A stretch of 64,000 nucleotides of DNA. Source: Pseudomonas sp. GL-B-19. GTDB lineage: Bacteria; Pseudomonadota; Gammaproteobacteria; Pseudomonadales; Pseudomonadaceae. The stretch covers positions 122,038 to 186,037 of the forward strand of contig NZ_JAHBDK010000097.1 in assembly GCF_019956415.1 (NCBI RefSeq), given 5' to 3'. The translations under genes and the position numbers were made by a program. This document shows positions 26,336 to 35,283 of the stretch, piece by piece. Below the pieces are notes generated by a model. It was not told where the DNA came from. It saw nothing but the letters and a program-made list of their open reading frames with translations, and ran no database searches. Each line of letters opens with the position of its first letter. Position 1 is the stretch's first letter.

Positions 26336-27628
26336 ATGACAACATCAATTCCTTCCGGGCGTTCACGCGCCAGTGCGATTTTCCGGGTCACCTCGGGTAA
26401 TTTCCTTGAACAGTTCGACTTCTTCCTTTTCGGCTTTTATGCCACGCAGATTGCGGCCGTGTTCTTCCCGGCCAGCAGTGAATTTGCCTCCCTGATGATG
26501 ACCTTTGCGGTGTTCGGTGCTGGCTTCCTGATGCGTCCATTGGGCGCGGTGGTGCTGGGTGCTTACATCGATGATGTAGGTCGGCGCAAAGGCTTGATCG
26601 TGACGCTGTCGATCATGGCCAGCGGCACGATCCTGATTGTGCTAGTGCCAGGTTACGAGACCATCGGGCTCTTCGCCCCAGCCATCGTGCTGATCGGGCG
26701 CTTGCTGCAAGGCTTCTCGGCCGGTGCGGAAATGGGTGGCGTCTCGGTGTACCTCTCGGAAATTGCCACGCCCGGCAACAAGGGCTTTTTCACCAGTTGG
26801 CAATCGGCCAGCCAACAAGTCGCGATCGTCGTCGCAGCAGCGTTGGGCTACGGACTGAACCAGTGGATGGCGCCTGCGATGATTGCCGATTGGGGCTGGC
26901 GAATTCCGTTTTTCGTCGGCTGCATGATCGTCCCGTTCATCTTTTTCCTGCGTCGCAATCTGGAAGAAACCGAGGTATTCGCCGCGCGCAAGCACCAGCC
27001 GAGTATGGGCGATGTGTTCCGCACCCTCGCGCAGAACTGGGTGATCGTATTTGCCGGAATGATGATGGTCGCACTGACCACCACCGCGTTCTACTTGATC
27101 ACCGTTTACGCGCCAACATTCGGCAAATCCGTGCTGCACCTGAGCACATCCGACGCGTTGTTGGTGACGCTGTTGGTGGGTGTTTCAAACTTCTTCTGGT
27201 TACCCATTGGCGGTGCATTATCTGACCGTATCGGTCGGCGTCCGGTTCTGATCGCCATGGCGCTACTGACCCTTGCCACCGCGTATCCGGCGCTGACGTA
27301 CCTGGTGAACGCGCCGAGCTTCGTCAACATGCTGTTGGTCTTGCTGTGGTTGTCGTTCATTTACGGTTTGTACAATGGCGCGATGATTGCGGCGCTCACG
27401 GAGATCATGCCGGTCGAGGTCCGCGTCGCCGGTTTCTCGCTGGCGTACAGCCTGGCCACAGCGGTGTTTGGCGGTTTCACACCGGCGATCTCGACCTTCC
27501 TGATTCAGTACACTGGCGACAAGGCAGCGCCAGGCTATTGGATGAGTTTCGCCGCGCTCTGTGCCCTGTGCGCGACGCTCTATCTCTATCGCCGTGCGAC
27601 CGGTCGCTTACAACCAGCGATCTCTTGA
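26336..27628 (+). CDS. MFS transporter, metabolite:H+ symporter (MHS) family, citrate/dicarboxylate type
   Basis: A 430-residue, 12-segment carrier. SGNFLEQFDFFLFGFYATQIA, FGAGFLMRPLGAVVLGAYIDDVGRRKGL and QGFSAGAEMGGVSVYLSEIA are characteristic of the MHS group that includes citrate and 2-oxoglutarate permeases; the second-half loop is GALSDRIGRRP. It should import a tricarboxylate or related acid with protons. The start at 26336 has GGAG 9 bases upstream; an in-frame start 17 codons earlier is unlikely. It is followed after 25 bases by a ModA-like periplasmic protein and, convergently, a LysR gene. Confidence 0.88.
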   Translation: MTTSIPSGRSRASAIFRVTSGNFLEQFDFFLFGFYATQIAAVFFPASSEFASLMMTFAVFGAGFLMRPLGAVVLGAYIDDVGRRKGLIVTLSIMASGTILIVLVPGYETIGLFAPAIVLIGRLLQGFSAGAEMGGVSVYLSEIATPGNKGFFTSWQSASQQVAIVVAAALGYGLNQWMAPAMIADWGWRIPFFVGCMIVPFIFFLRRNLEETEVFAARKHQPSMGDVFRTLAQNWVIVFAGMMMVALTTTAFYLITVYAPTFGKSVLHLSTSDALLVTLLVGVSNFFWLPIGGALSDRIGRRPVLIAMALLTLATAYPALTYLVNAPSFVNMLLVLLWLSFIYGLYNGAMIAALTEIMPVEVRVAGFSLAYSLATAVFGGFTPAISTFLIQYTGDKAAPGYWMSFAALCALCATLYLYRRATGRLQPAIS

Positions 27629-27653
27629 TCCCGCCAGTTTTCGAGAAACAATT

Positions 27654-28430
27654 ATGAAACAGCTATTCAATCTTGCCGCCTTCGCCTTGTTGACCAGCCT
27701 CGGTCTGAGCACCACGGTCCAAGCGGAAGAAATCCGCGTGATGACCTCCGGTGGTTTCACCGCCGCCTACAAAGTCCTCGGCCCTAAATTTGCCGTGTCT
27801 ACCGGCAACACGCTCGATACCGCCCTTGGCCCGTCGATGGGCAAAGCGCCGGAAGCTATTCCCAACCGTCTTTCTCGCGGAGAAAAAGCTGACGTGGTGA
27901 TCATGGTCGGTTATGCCCTCGATGAGTTGATCAAACAGGGCAAAGTCGATCCCGCCTCACGGGTAGAACTGGCGGATTCGCGGATCGGTCTCGTGGTGCG
28001 CGAAGGTGCACCGAAACCTGACATCAGTACCGTCGATGCATTGAAAAAGACACTACTAAACGCGGAGTCTGTCGCCTATTCAGACAGCGCAAGCGGCGTA
28101 TACATCGAAAATCAACTGTTCACGCGCCTGGGCATAGAAGACCAGCTCAAACCTAAATCGAAAATGATCCCGAAGATTCCCGTGGGTTCGGTGGTCGCCA
28201 CCGGTGACTACCAACTGGGCTTTCAGCAGGTCAGCGAATTGCTGCCAGTGCCGGGCGTGAGTTTTGTGGCAAAGATTCCGGAGCCGGTGCAGTCGGTGAC
28301 GCGTTTCGCTGCCGGAATTCCCGTGGGCGCACAACACCCTGCTGAAGCCAGGGCGTTGTTGGAATACCTGGCATCCTCGGACGCACAAACGGACATAAAG
28401 GCCACCGGCCTGGATTCGGTCAGTCGCTGA
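27654..28430 (+). CDS. Periplasmic substrate-binding protein, molybdate-binding (ModA)-like fold
   Basis: A 258-residue exported protein with a signal peptide of about 24 residues (LAAFALLTSLGLSTTVQA, then EEIRVMTSGGFTAAYKVLGP). The mature part resembles ModA-like solute receptors (RLSRGEKADVVIMVGYALDEL, SDSASGVYIENQLFTRLGI, LPGVSF-like end). Many Pseudomonas proteins of this kind sit beside organic-acid carriers and not ABC genes, and that is the case here: no permease or ATPase is adjacent, while an MHS carrier is 25 bases upstream. It may therefore be a periplasmic sensor or scavenger for an organic anion. It overlaps the end of the convergent LysR gene by 11 bases. Confidence 0.8.
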   Translation: MKQLFNLAAFALLTSLGLSTTVQAEEIRVMTSGGFTAAYKVLGPKFAVSTGNTLDTALGPSMGKAPEAIPNRLSRGEKADVVIMVGYALDELIKQGKVDPASRVELADSRIGLVVREGAPKPDISTVDALKKTLLNAESVAYSDSASGVYIENQLFTRLGIEDQLKPKSKMIPKIPVGSVVATGDYQLGFQQVSELLPVPGVSFVAKIPEPVQSVTRFAAGIPVGAQHPAEARALLEYLASSDAQTDIKATGLDSVSR

Positions 28431-29325
28431 TCTGAACTTTCATTTCCACCACCAAGCGCTCCAGCTCCAGCGCCGCCGGGGTCAATGTACGACCTCGGCG
28501 TTTGATCAGCCCAACACTGCGCATCACCTGCGGATCGGTCAGCGGCACCCGCGTCAATATCGGATGATCCGCTGCCGGCATCGCCATCAGTGGCACCGCC
28601 GCTACCCCCAGCCCAGCCTCCACCAAACCGATCATCGTCGTCACATGCCGGGTTTCACAGATGCTCTGGCGCTGCGGGACGATGCCGGTCAGCGCCTGAT
28701 CGAGCAGAAAGCGATTGCCCGACGTCTTGTCTAGCGAGATGTAGTCCTGCTGATAGAACTCGTCCCAGCTCACGCTGTGGCGATCCGCCAACGGATGATC
28801 ACGCCGGCACGCGACAACATAACTTTCCTGCACCAGCGGCTCGAACTCGACTTCAGTCTCCAGCGTGCCTATGAAGCTCAAGCCGAAATCCGCTTCGCCG
28901 TTGACCACTGCACTGAGTACGTCGTGAGCACTGGAATCCAGCACTTTGACTTTGATGCGTGGAAATTGCCGGTGGTAATGCGCGATCACCCGCGGCATGA
29001 AGTAGTAAGCCGCTGACGGTACGCAGGCGACAGTGACATGGCCAAGACGGGTCGAAGCCACTTCGCTAATGCCCAGCAACGCCACGTCCAGATCATCCAG
29101 CAAGCGCTCGACGCTGGGCATGAAACTGCGTCCGGCCTGAGTCAAACTGACTTTACGCGTAGTGCGCTCGAACAACCGCACACCCAAGGCATCTTCAAGC
29201 TTATCGATGCGCCGGCTCAGGGCAGGTTGAGAGATGCGCACAGTGTCGGCGGCCCTTCGAAAACTGCCTTGCTCGACAACAGCACGAAAAGCTTGCAAGT
29301 CGTTGAGGTCGAAGTTAATGGCCAT
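28420..29325 (-). CDS. LysR-family transcriptional regulator
   Basis: A 301-residue LysR protein: FDLNDLQAFRAVVEQGSFRRAA and ALSRRIDKLEDALG form the DNA-binding domain, then a complete effector domain. It converges on, and overlaps by 11 bases, the ModA-like gene. Because it faces the MHS carrier operon tail-to-tail it does not share a promoter region with it, yet it is the nearest regulator and is a candidate for its control. Confidence 0.9.
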   Translation of the reverse strand: MAINFDLNDLQAFRAVVEQGSFRRAADTVRISQPALSRRIDKLEDALGVRLFERTTRKVSLTQAGRSFMPSVERLLDDLDVALLGISEVASTRLGHVTVACVPSAAYYFMPRVIAHYHRQFPRIKVKVLDSSAHDVLSAVVNGEADFGLSFIGTLETEVEFEPLVQESYVVACRRDHPLADRHSVSWDEFYQQDYISLDKTSGNRFLLDQALTGIVPQRQSICETRHVTTMIGLVEAGLGVAAVPLMAMPAADHPILTRVPLTDPQVMRSVGLIKRRGRTLTPAALELERLVVEMKVQISD

Positions 29326-29677
29326 AGGTATGTACTCGGGAACAGGCAGATTGATCAGCTTATTCTATGAATAGAATAAATTAATGCAAAATCTAACTGA
29401 ATTTGGTTTCTGTGCATGCCCTATCTCGGGGAGGTGCGTTATGGAGTTTGCTTGACATTGTTGGCGCCGACATCGAATTGAGCTAGTTGCCGAGATATCA
29501 CTGCCCCAGTCTGATTCTTCTCGAACTGGAAAAGTACAATCAGCTTTTACGGATTGGGGAATCTCTGGGGCAAGCAGCTGTTTACGTCGGCCATTAGGCT
29601 TTTGTACGCTGAAACCGTACACAGTGAACCCCTCTCTTAGAGGCTATTCATAGGCTGCGTCCGGGGCATTGTGGAGA
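29326..29677. other. Intergenic region with a decayed IS end
   Basis: About 350 bases between the LysR start and the monooxygenase terminator. Apart from the IS21-like terminal sequence at 29459-29514 and AT-rich LysR upstream DNA (near 29,360-29,390) I see no gene. Confidence 0.4.
29459..29514 (+). repeat. IS21-like terminal sequence, solo relic
   Basis: The segment starting tgttggcgccgacatcgaat and running through agttgccgagatatcactg to agtctg matches, with scattered changes, the inverted copy at 53026-53080; its first 25 bases also resemble the copies at 51270 and 57627. The shared tip (TGTTGNCGCCGA...AATTGA) is like the ends of IS21-family elements in Pseudomonas. No transposase gene is attached, so this is a relic marking a past insertion or excision. 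Confidence 0.65.
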
Positions 29678-29701
29678 GGCGCCCAACCACGGCTGGGCGC
29701 C
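29678..29701 (-). terminator. Hairpin at the end of the flavin monooxygenase gene
   Basis: A perfect 8-bp stem ggcgccca / tgggcgcc with an 8-base loop lies 8 bases after the monooxygenase stop on the minus strand. The following bases (tctcc) are not T-rich, so it may act as a weak terminator or as a 3'-end stabiliser. Confidence 0.5.
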
Positions 29702-29708
29702 ATTTGAC

Positions 29709-31532
29709 TCAGCCAGTGTGGTGACTCTCGGCAAGGCGGTAGACGGATGTGTCGATGCCTTCGAAGCGCGCTTTTAACTGCAGCGCCAGATACAGTGAAT
29801 AATGCCGTGACTGATGCAGGTTGCCACCGTGGAACCATAGGTTTTCCTGCTGTGTTGGCTTCCACATGTTCCGCAGTTCGCCCTCATACGGGCCAGGATC
29901 ATTCGTGGTTCCAGAACCCAAGCCCCAGCAGCGGCCGACCTTGTCAGCTACTTCCTGGGAAATCAGCTTCGCCGCCCAACCATTCATTGAGCCATAGCCC
30001 GTGGCGTAGACGATCAGATCTGCCGGTAGTCGGCTGCCATCGTTGAGTACGACGGCATCTGCTTCGATGCGTTCGACACCCAGGCCAGGGGCGCTCTTGA
30101 GCTTTATTGTGCCGTTAGCGATCAGTTCTGAGGCGCCGACGTCGATGTAGTAACCAGAACCACGGCGTACGTACTTCATGAAAAGGCCAGACTCGTCGTC
30201 ACCGAAATCGAGCATGAAGCCGGCCTTGGCCAAGCGTTCGTAGAAGTCCTTGTCACGCTCCTTGATCGCGTCAAAGATGGGTTGATGAAAGCTGGGCATA
30301 ACCTTATAGGGGATCGAGGCGAACAGCATGTCAGCCTTGTCCGTGGTCAAACCCGTCTCCAGGGCGTCTTCTGAGTAGAGCCCGCTGAAGACGAGATCCA
30401 TTAAACTGTCGGAACGCACGATGTGGGTGCTCGAGCGCTGCACCATGGTCACCTCGGCGCCGTTCTCCACCAAGTCGGCGCAGATATCGTGAGCCGAATT
30501 GTTCGCACCGATTACCACCGCGCGCTTGCCACTCCATGCGTCTCCACCGGGATGGCGACTGGAATGATGCTGCTGGCCATTGAAAACCTCGGCACCCGGA
30601 TAATTGGGAACATTGGGTACGCCAGACATGCCGGTGGCGAGGATCAACTGGGTAGGCTGTAAAGTCACACGCTCGCCATTGCGCTGCACTTCAACCTTCC
30701 AGGCGCCACTTTGCTCGTCAAAGCTGGCGCTCACGCATTCTGTACGCGGCCAATAATTGAGCTCCATGACTTTGGTGTACATTTCCAGCCAGTCGCCAAT
30801 CTGGTCTTTTGGGGTGAAAACTGGCCAGTGATCGGGGAAGGGCAGGTAAGGCATATGGTCGTACCAGACAGGGTCGTGTAGGCACAGCGACTTGTAGCGA
30901 CCGCGCCACTGATCGCCAGGACGCTCGGCTTTGTCGACGATCAGAGTTGGCACGCCCATTCGCTTGAGCCGCGCAGCGAGCCCCAGCCCACCCTGGCCGC
31001 CGCCCACGATCAGGCAGTAGGGTTGGGTGGTGATACCCAGCGAAGCTTCTTCATCGCGTCGGCGCTCCAGCCAGTTGCGTTTGTCGGCGTGGGCGTGACC
31101 ATGACTGGCACCCATCGGACGACGGCGGCCACTGGGTTCTTCAAAACCTTTGAGCTCGCGCATGGTCGTCAGCAGCGTCCAGCACAGGCCTTCCTTCAGA
31201 CGCACGTAGCCTTTTCCTCGCGCCGCTTCGGTTTCCAGGCTGATCCAACCTTCGAGTACACCGTTATTCAGCGTCGCCTCACCTTCCAGTTTCCATCGCT
31301 CAGGACGAGTCTGGTCGAGGCGTGTTTCGAACATGTCTCGGATGGCAGGCTTGCCTTCCAAGGTCACTAAGTTCCAGCTGAAAAGTAGCAGGTCACGCCA
31401 GTGACACTCTTCGGCAAACAATTCCAGCGCGTCGTCCAAATCACGTTGGGCGAGACGCTCGCCGAGGTTTTCGACCCAGGCCGCGAGCTGAGCAGTTGGC
31501 GTTTGCAGAGGTGTTTCGATAGCGATGTTCAT
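29709..31532 (-). CDS. Flavin-containing monooxygenase with N-terminal SnoaL/NTF2-like domain
   Basis: A 607-residue cytosolic flavoprotein. Residues 1-130 resemble an NTF2/SnoaL-like domain (ERLAQRDLDDALELFAEECHWRD). A FAD Rossmann motif follows (LIVGGGQGGLGLAARL, residues 175-190), then the NADPH Rossmann motif (VVIGANNSAHDI, 340-350) and VYATGYGSMNGW near the C-terminus, as in YUCCA-like and Baeyer-Villiger-type monooxygenases. It would insert one oxygen atom from O2 into a substrate using NADPH. A sigma-54 promoter lies 45 bases upstream, and a divergent AcoR-type activator gene starts at 31778, so expression is probably induced by the activator's ligand. The substrate is unknown. Confidence 0.88.
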   Translation of the reverse strand: MNIAIETPLQTPTAQLAAWVENLGERLAQRDLDDALELFAEECHWRDLLLFSWNLVTLEGKPAIRDMFETRLDQTRPERWKLEGEATLNNGVLEGWISLETEAARGKGYVRLKEGLCWTLLTTMRELKGFEEPSGRRRPMGASHGHAHADKRNWLERRRDEEASLGITTQPYCLIVGGGQGGLGLAARLKRMGVPTLIVDKAERPGDQWRGRYKSLCLHDPVWYDHMPYLPFPDHWPVFTPKDQIGDWLEMYTKVMELNYWPRTECVSASFDEQSGAWKVEVQRNGERVTLQPTQLILATGMSGVPNVPNYPGAEVFNGQQHHSSRHPGGDAWSGKRAVVIGANNSAHDICADLVENGAEVTMVQRSSTHIVRSDSLMDLVFSGLYSEDALETGLTTDKADMLFASIPYKVMPSFHQPIFDAIKERDKDFYERLAKAGFMLDFGDDESGLFMKYVRRGSGYYIDVGASELIANGTIKLKSAPGLGVERIEADAVVLNDGSRLPADLIVYATGYGSMNGWAAKLISQEVADKVGRCWGLGSGTTNDPGPYEGELRNMWKPTQQENLWFHGGNLHQSRHYSLYLALQLKARFEGIDTSVYRLAESHHTG

Positions 31533-31576
31533 GGAGCCTCTCCCGATCTTGTTGTTTTTGTAACAACTTGCCCTAG

Positions 31577-31592
31577 AGCAAGGGCCGGGCCA
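31577..31592 (-). promoter_or_regulatory. Sigma-54 (-24/-12) promoter of the flavin monooxygenase
   Basis: On the minus strand the sequence TGGCCCGGCCCTTGCT matches the RpoN consensus TGGCAC-N5-TTGCA/T at all the key positions (GG at -24, GC at -12). It lies about 45 bases before the monooxygenase ATG and faces it, and the divergent gene encodes a sigma-54 activator. Confidence 0.75.
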
Positions 31593-31656
31593 TCTTCATG
31601 AAAGCCCCGTTGCAGAGCGGCTGTCGCAGTAGTGCTCAGGCATTGACTCGGATCTA

Positions 31657-31695
31657 TGTCACGATTCTGGGAACGGCGGATGACAGAGTGTCACG
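31657..31695. promoter_or_regulatory. Candidate activator binding sites (paired tgtcacg repeats)
   Basis: Two copies of tgtcacg begin at 31657 and 31689, 32 bases apart (about three helical turns), and a third related ctgtcgcag is at 31621. They lie 65-120 bases upstream of the sigma-54 promoter, where enhancer sites for an AcoR-type activator are expected. This is a positional inference. Confidence 0.35.
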
Positions 31696-31777
31696 CGGTG
31701 CAAAGAGCGCTCGTTGCAGTCTTTTCATATAAGCTGCGAACAACCCCGTGTCCTAACCGTAGCGGAGAACAAGAACA

Positions 31778-33673
31778 ATGAAGCCGGCCTTGATCAACGC
31801 CCATGCACAACAAGTGCTACAAGCCGTGCAGGGCACTCCAGCCAGCCACGGCCATACTACTGACCTGGCTATCACACGGTCTTGGCGCCGTTGCTTGGAT
31901 CAGCATCAGCTCGATCCCGCCAGCCGCCGCGCGCCTAATGTAGTTGAGCACCCACGCTTACAGGATCACCGCGCGCCACTGGAACACATCATCTCTGTGG
32001 CGCACTGGCAGATGAGCAGTTTGCACCAACAACTCGGGCGTGACGGCCACGTGGTGCTACTCACCGATGCTCGCGGTGTGGCGATTGACAGTGTGTTCAA
32101 CGAATCCGAACGAGCCGAGTTCCAGCGTTCCGGACTGTGGCTCGGTTCGGTATGGAGCGAGGATTGCGAGGGTACCAACGGTGTCGGCACTTGCTTGGTC
32201 GAGCGACAGCACGTAACCATCCGTCGTGATGAACATTTCCGTGGTAAGCACGTCGGCTTAACGTGTTCGGCTAGCCCGATATTTGATGCGAGCGGAGAGT
32301 TGCTTGCCGTGCTCAACCTCTCCTCTGTACGGGAGGAACACAGTCTTCAGCAACACTTCAAGGCCATGGCGTTGACCAACCTGTCAGCCAAGTTGATCGA
32401 GAGCTGTTTTTTCTTAGGGCATGATCCGCAGCGATACTTGCTGCGCTTCCACCCTGAGGCAGGCTTCGTTGGGCTGCTGGGTGAAGGTCTGCTCAGTTTC
32501 GACGAGCGTGCCCGTATCTGTTCAGTCAATGATGCTGCGCTGGATCTGCTGGGCCTCAGCCGTGATCAGGTGGTTGGGCAATCTCTGACGATGCTGCTGG
32601 AAACACCTATCGATCAGGTGGTGAGTCAGGCCAGCTCTCAGCCGAGTGTCTGTTGGCCAATGCGGCTGGTGGACGGACGCCTGCTCTATGGACAGTTGCG
32701 AGAACCCTTACGCCAGGTGCCTTTAGTCACTCCCGCAATCCCCAAAATTAACGACGTGAACGTGTGTCTGGAAGACCCGCGCCTGCAACGCGGCTTTGTT
32801 CGCGCATTGCGTGTTTTGGAGCGTGACGTTCCGGTATTTTTACAGGGCGAAACCGGTACCGGCAAAGAAGCTTTTGCGGCGGCGCTGCATCGCGCCAGCT
32901 CCAGAGCGAGCCAGCCGTTTGTTGCGATCAATTGCGCGGCCATTCCAGAAACGCTGATCGAGAGCGAGCTGTTCGGCTATCGCGGGGGCAGCTTCACCGG
33001 CGCACGCAAGGACGGGATGATCGGTAAGCTGGAGCAGGCCCATGGCGGCATTCTATTTCTCGATGAGATAGCCGATATGCCACTGGCGTTACAGACTCGC
33101 CTGCTGCGTGTGCTGGAGGAACGTCAAGTGGTGCCGCTAGGCGGCGCGACGGCACGTCCGCTCGACGTACGCCTTATCAGTGCCAGCCACCAGGATCTGC
33201 ACGCCTGTGTGGCCGAAGGGCGTTTTCGCGAAGATCTGTTTTATCGCATGGCTGGGTTCGCCGTGCAGCTCCCGCCGTTGCGTGAGCGTTCAGACAAGGG
33301 CCGTTTGCTCGACCTTCTGCTGCGCGAAGAGACAAAAGGTGCAAGGATTCGGCTGGAGGCGGGCGTCAGAGAGCGCTTGCTGACGCAGCCTTGGCCGGGC
33401 AATGTCCGGCAGCTGCGTACGTGTCTGCGCACACTGGTAGCGTTGTCGTTGGAGGGGCGTGTCACTCTAGACGACTTGGTGGAGTTGCTGCCGACAGTAC
33501 CAGTGACAGTCGCGTTGGCCGAAAATCCGCTTGGAGTATCCGAACGGCAGACGCTGCTAACGTTGATTGAGGCGGAATACTGGCATATCGCCCATGTTGC
33601 CGCCCGGCTAGGAATCAGCCGAAATACGCTCTATCGCAAACTGCGTCATCACGGTATTTCACGACCCGGCTGA
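31778..33673 (+). CDS. Sigma-54-dependent transcriptional activator, AcoR type (GAF-AAA+-Fis HTH)
   Basis: A 631-residue enhancer-binding protein. N-terminal residues to about 200 form a GAF-like sensor of the AcoR kind (ITRSWRRCLDQ, SVWSEDCEGTNGVGTCL), then a PAS-like part (220-300). The AAA+ domain has Walker A GETGTGKE (residues 357-364, Lys363), the sigma-54 contact loop as GSFTGA (404-409) where Ser replaces the usual Ala, and Walker B GGILFLDEIADM. The C-terminus ends in a Fis-type helix-turn-helix (HVAARLGISRNTLYRKLRHHG). It is divergent from the flavin monooxygenase, which has a matching -24/-12 promoter, so it should activate that gene when a small inducer binds the GAF domain. Confidence 0.92.
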   Translation: MKPALINAHAQQVLQAVQGTPASHGHTTDLAITRSWRRCLDQHQLDPASRRAPNVVEHPRLQDHRAPLEHIISVAHWQMSSLHQQLGRDGHVVLLTDARGVAIDSVFNESERAEFQRSGLWLGSVWSEDCEGTNGVGTCLVERQHVTIRRDEHFRGKHVGLTCSASPIFDASGELLAVLNLSSVREEHSLQQHFKAMALTNLSAKLIESCFFLGHDPQRYLLRFHPEAGFVGLLGEGLLSFDERARICSVNDAALDLLGLSRDQVVGQSLTMLLETPIDQVVSQASSQPSVCWPMRLVDGRLLYGQLREPLRQVPLVTPAIPKINDVNVCLEDPRLQRGFVRALRVLERDVPVFLQGETGTGKEAFAAALHRASSRASQPFVAINCAAIPETLIESELFGYRGGSFTGARKDGMIGKLEQAHGGILFLDEIADMPLALQTRLLRVLEERQVVPLGGATARPLDVRLISASHQDLHACVAEGRFREDLFYRMAGFAVQLPPLRERSDKGRLLDLLLREETKGARIRLEAGVRERLLTQPWPGNVRQLRTCLRTLVALSLEGRVTLDDLVELLPTVPVTVALAENPLGVSERQTLLTLIEAEYWHIAHVAARLGISRNTLYRKLRHHGISRPG

Positions 33674-33940
33674 GTGCAGAATGACATCGTCGCTTTTCCT
33701 GCCTCTGTGGACTTGGACTGAGGGTAGAAACGACATGTGTTCTCGACCTTATCGGTTGACCGAAGAGGGAAGGGCTCGGTTGAGCTTCGTTACGTGCCTC
33801 AGTCAGCGGTAGCACCTGATGTTGATTGTTGTAATCGCTCCAGCCCGAGCTGGTGATTCAAAACCAGTTCATGCAACTGAAACACTGACGAAACATTCCG
33901 GCCATATGATTCGCGTCACCGAAACCTAGGAGGGTTGGAG

Positions 33941-34156
33941 ATGAATCGGCCATCAAGAAGCATGCGCAAACTGCTCGACGCCGTTGCCACCAACAATGAG
34001 GCAGCGGCTCTTGATGTGATGCGTGCTGCTGAGCAGCTCCAAGATGAGGTGCTGCGCCAACGATTGTTGAACTTGATTCATCGGCTCAACCAAGACGCCA
34101 ATGACTTGCGAATAGCGCGGGACGATATCCAAGGCGGAGCCATCAAGCTCGCGTGA
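33941..34156 (+). CDS. Small conserved-looking helical protein of unknown function
   Basis: A 71-residue, predicted largely helical and soluble protein (KLLDAVATNNEAAALDVMRA, EQLQDEVLRQRLLNLIHRLN). A strong ribosome site (AGGAGG, 12 bases before the ATG, plus GGAG closer) and a normal codon pattern support it. I do not recognise a domain; similar short helical proteins of unknown function are common in Pseudomonas. It stands alone between the AcoR-type gene and another small gene on the opposite strand. Confidence 0.6.
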   Translation: MNRPSRSMRKLLDAVATNNEAAALDVMRAAEQLQDEVLRQRLLNLIHRLNQDANDLRIARDDIQGGAIKLA

Positions 34157-34286
34157 CCCGCGTCCACCACTTAAAGCTAGTCCGCCTAAGCCACACTTTG
34201 GATGGCGCGATGAACAGCTTTATTTCAATCCCGGCAGCGCTGAGCCCTCCATGGCTTACAGCCAAAGCTGTTGCTAGGCAGAACGC

Positions 34287-34466
34287 TTACATTTGCTCGG
34301 AATCTGTTGTTCCTTGAGCGAATGAACTGGATGCGGCTTCAATCCGTTCCTGCAACTGAGTCATGTATGTCTTCGCTTTCTCCAGGTTCTGGAACGACAC
34401 TGCATTGTTGTCGAGCCAGACCGTGCATCCACTGCCTTCCTCATGCGCTTCAATTCTGACGTTCAT
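34287..34466 (-). CDS. Small protein of unknown function
   Basis: A 59-residue protein starting at MNVRIEAHEEGSGCTVWLDN and continuing AVSFQNLEKAKTYMTQLQERI: two or three beta strands followed by one helix. The composition looks like a genuine small cytosolic protein, and the pattern (strands, then a helix ending in a charged tail) resembles small DUF proteins common in Pseudomonas, but I assign no function. A Met two codons earlier (34472) is an alternative start. Confidence 0.55.
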   Translation of the reverse strand: MNVRIEAHEEGSGCTVWLDNNAVSFQNLEKAKTYMTQLQERIEAASSSFAQGTTDSEQM

Positions 34467-34662
34467 CTGCAATCCCTATGCGTTTTGGTGCGGCGGATCG
34501 TAGCGTACTTTTCAGATGTATCAAAATGAATCAAAGGCTCTAGGTCAATGCTTTTGCGAAGCATCCGGCTCAGGCCGCTTTGCAAAAAACAGTAGGAATA
34601 CTGCCTCGACAGGTATCACCCCAATCACTGATAAAAATGTGAAAGCAGGGGAGATGCCGATC

Positions 34663-35283
34663 TCAACGCTTGCTGAAAGCCAGTCGAGTGGCAAACAGAA
34701 CAAAGACCATGCCGGTGGTGCGATCCATCCACTTGATCACCTTTTCACGCCGTAAAATGCCAGCCAGTGGTTGAGTGGCGCCAATCAACATTGACGACCA
34801 CAGTAAACCGAGCGCCACGTGGATGCTGACCAAGCCAAATGTCCAGGCAATCAAGGAGTGCCCTTGGGGAATGAACTGAGGGAGAAAAGAGACGTAGAAA
34901 ATGCCAACCTTGGGATTAAGGACGTTCCCCATCATTCCCTTCAGAAACCAGTTTGCATTTGGCTTTCCGTCGGTTTCAGCGGGCGACAGTGAGGTACGTG
35001 GACGCAAGAGCATATTCAAACCAAGCCAAGCTAGGTAAGCGGCGCCACAGTATTTCAAGAGATTGAATGCCAGCTCAGAGAGTGCAATCAACGCACCCAG
35101 ACCAAAGGCGACGGCGGCGCCCCACAACAGGCAGCCAGCATTGATACCCAGCGCAGCTCGGAATGCCTGTTGCTTACCTTCCACAGTTGCGGTTCTCAAG
35201 ACCAATGCGGTATCGAGGCCTGGCGTCAGCGTCAGTAGAGTGGTGGCGAAGGTAAACGCTAAAAGATTTTCGGCGACGGACAT
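34663..35283 (-). CDS. LysE/RhtB-family amino-acid exporter
   Basis: A 206-residue inner-membrane protein with about six hydrophobic segments. The N-terminal TLLTLTPGLDTALVLRTATVEGKQQAFRAALGI and NVLNPKVGIFYVSFLPQF are signatures of the LysE/RhtB translocators, which export amino acids such as threonine, homoserine or lysine. The ATG at 35283 gives the typical short N-terminus. It is a single-gene unit; the substrate is unknown. Confidence 0.9.
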   Translation of the reverse strand: MSVAENLLAFTFATTLLTLTPGLDTALVLRTATVEGKQQAFRAALGINAGCLLWGAAVAFGLGALIALSELAFNLLKYCGAAYLAWLGLNMLLRPRTSLSPAETDGKPNANWFLKGMMGNVLNPKVGIFYVSFLPQFIPQGHSLIAWTFGLVSIHVALGLLWSSMLIGATQPLAGILRREKVIKWMDRTTGMVFVLFATRLAFSKR

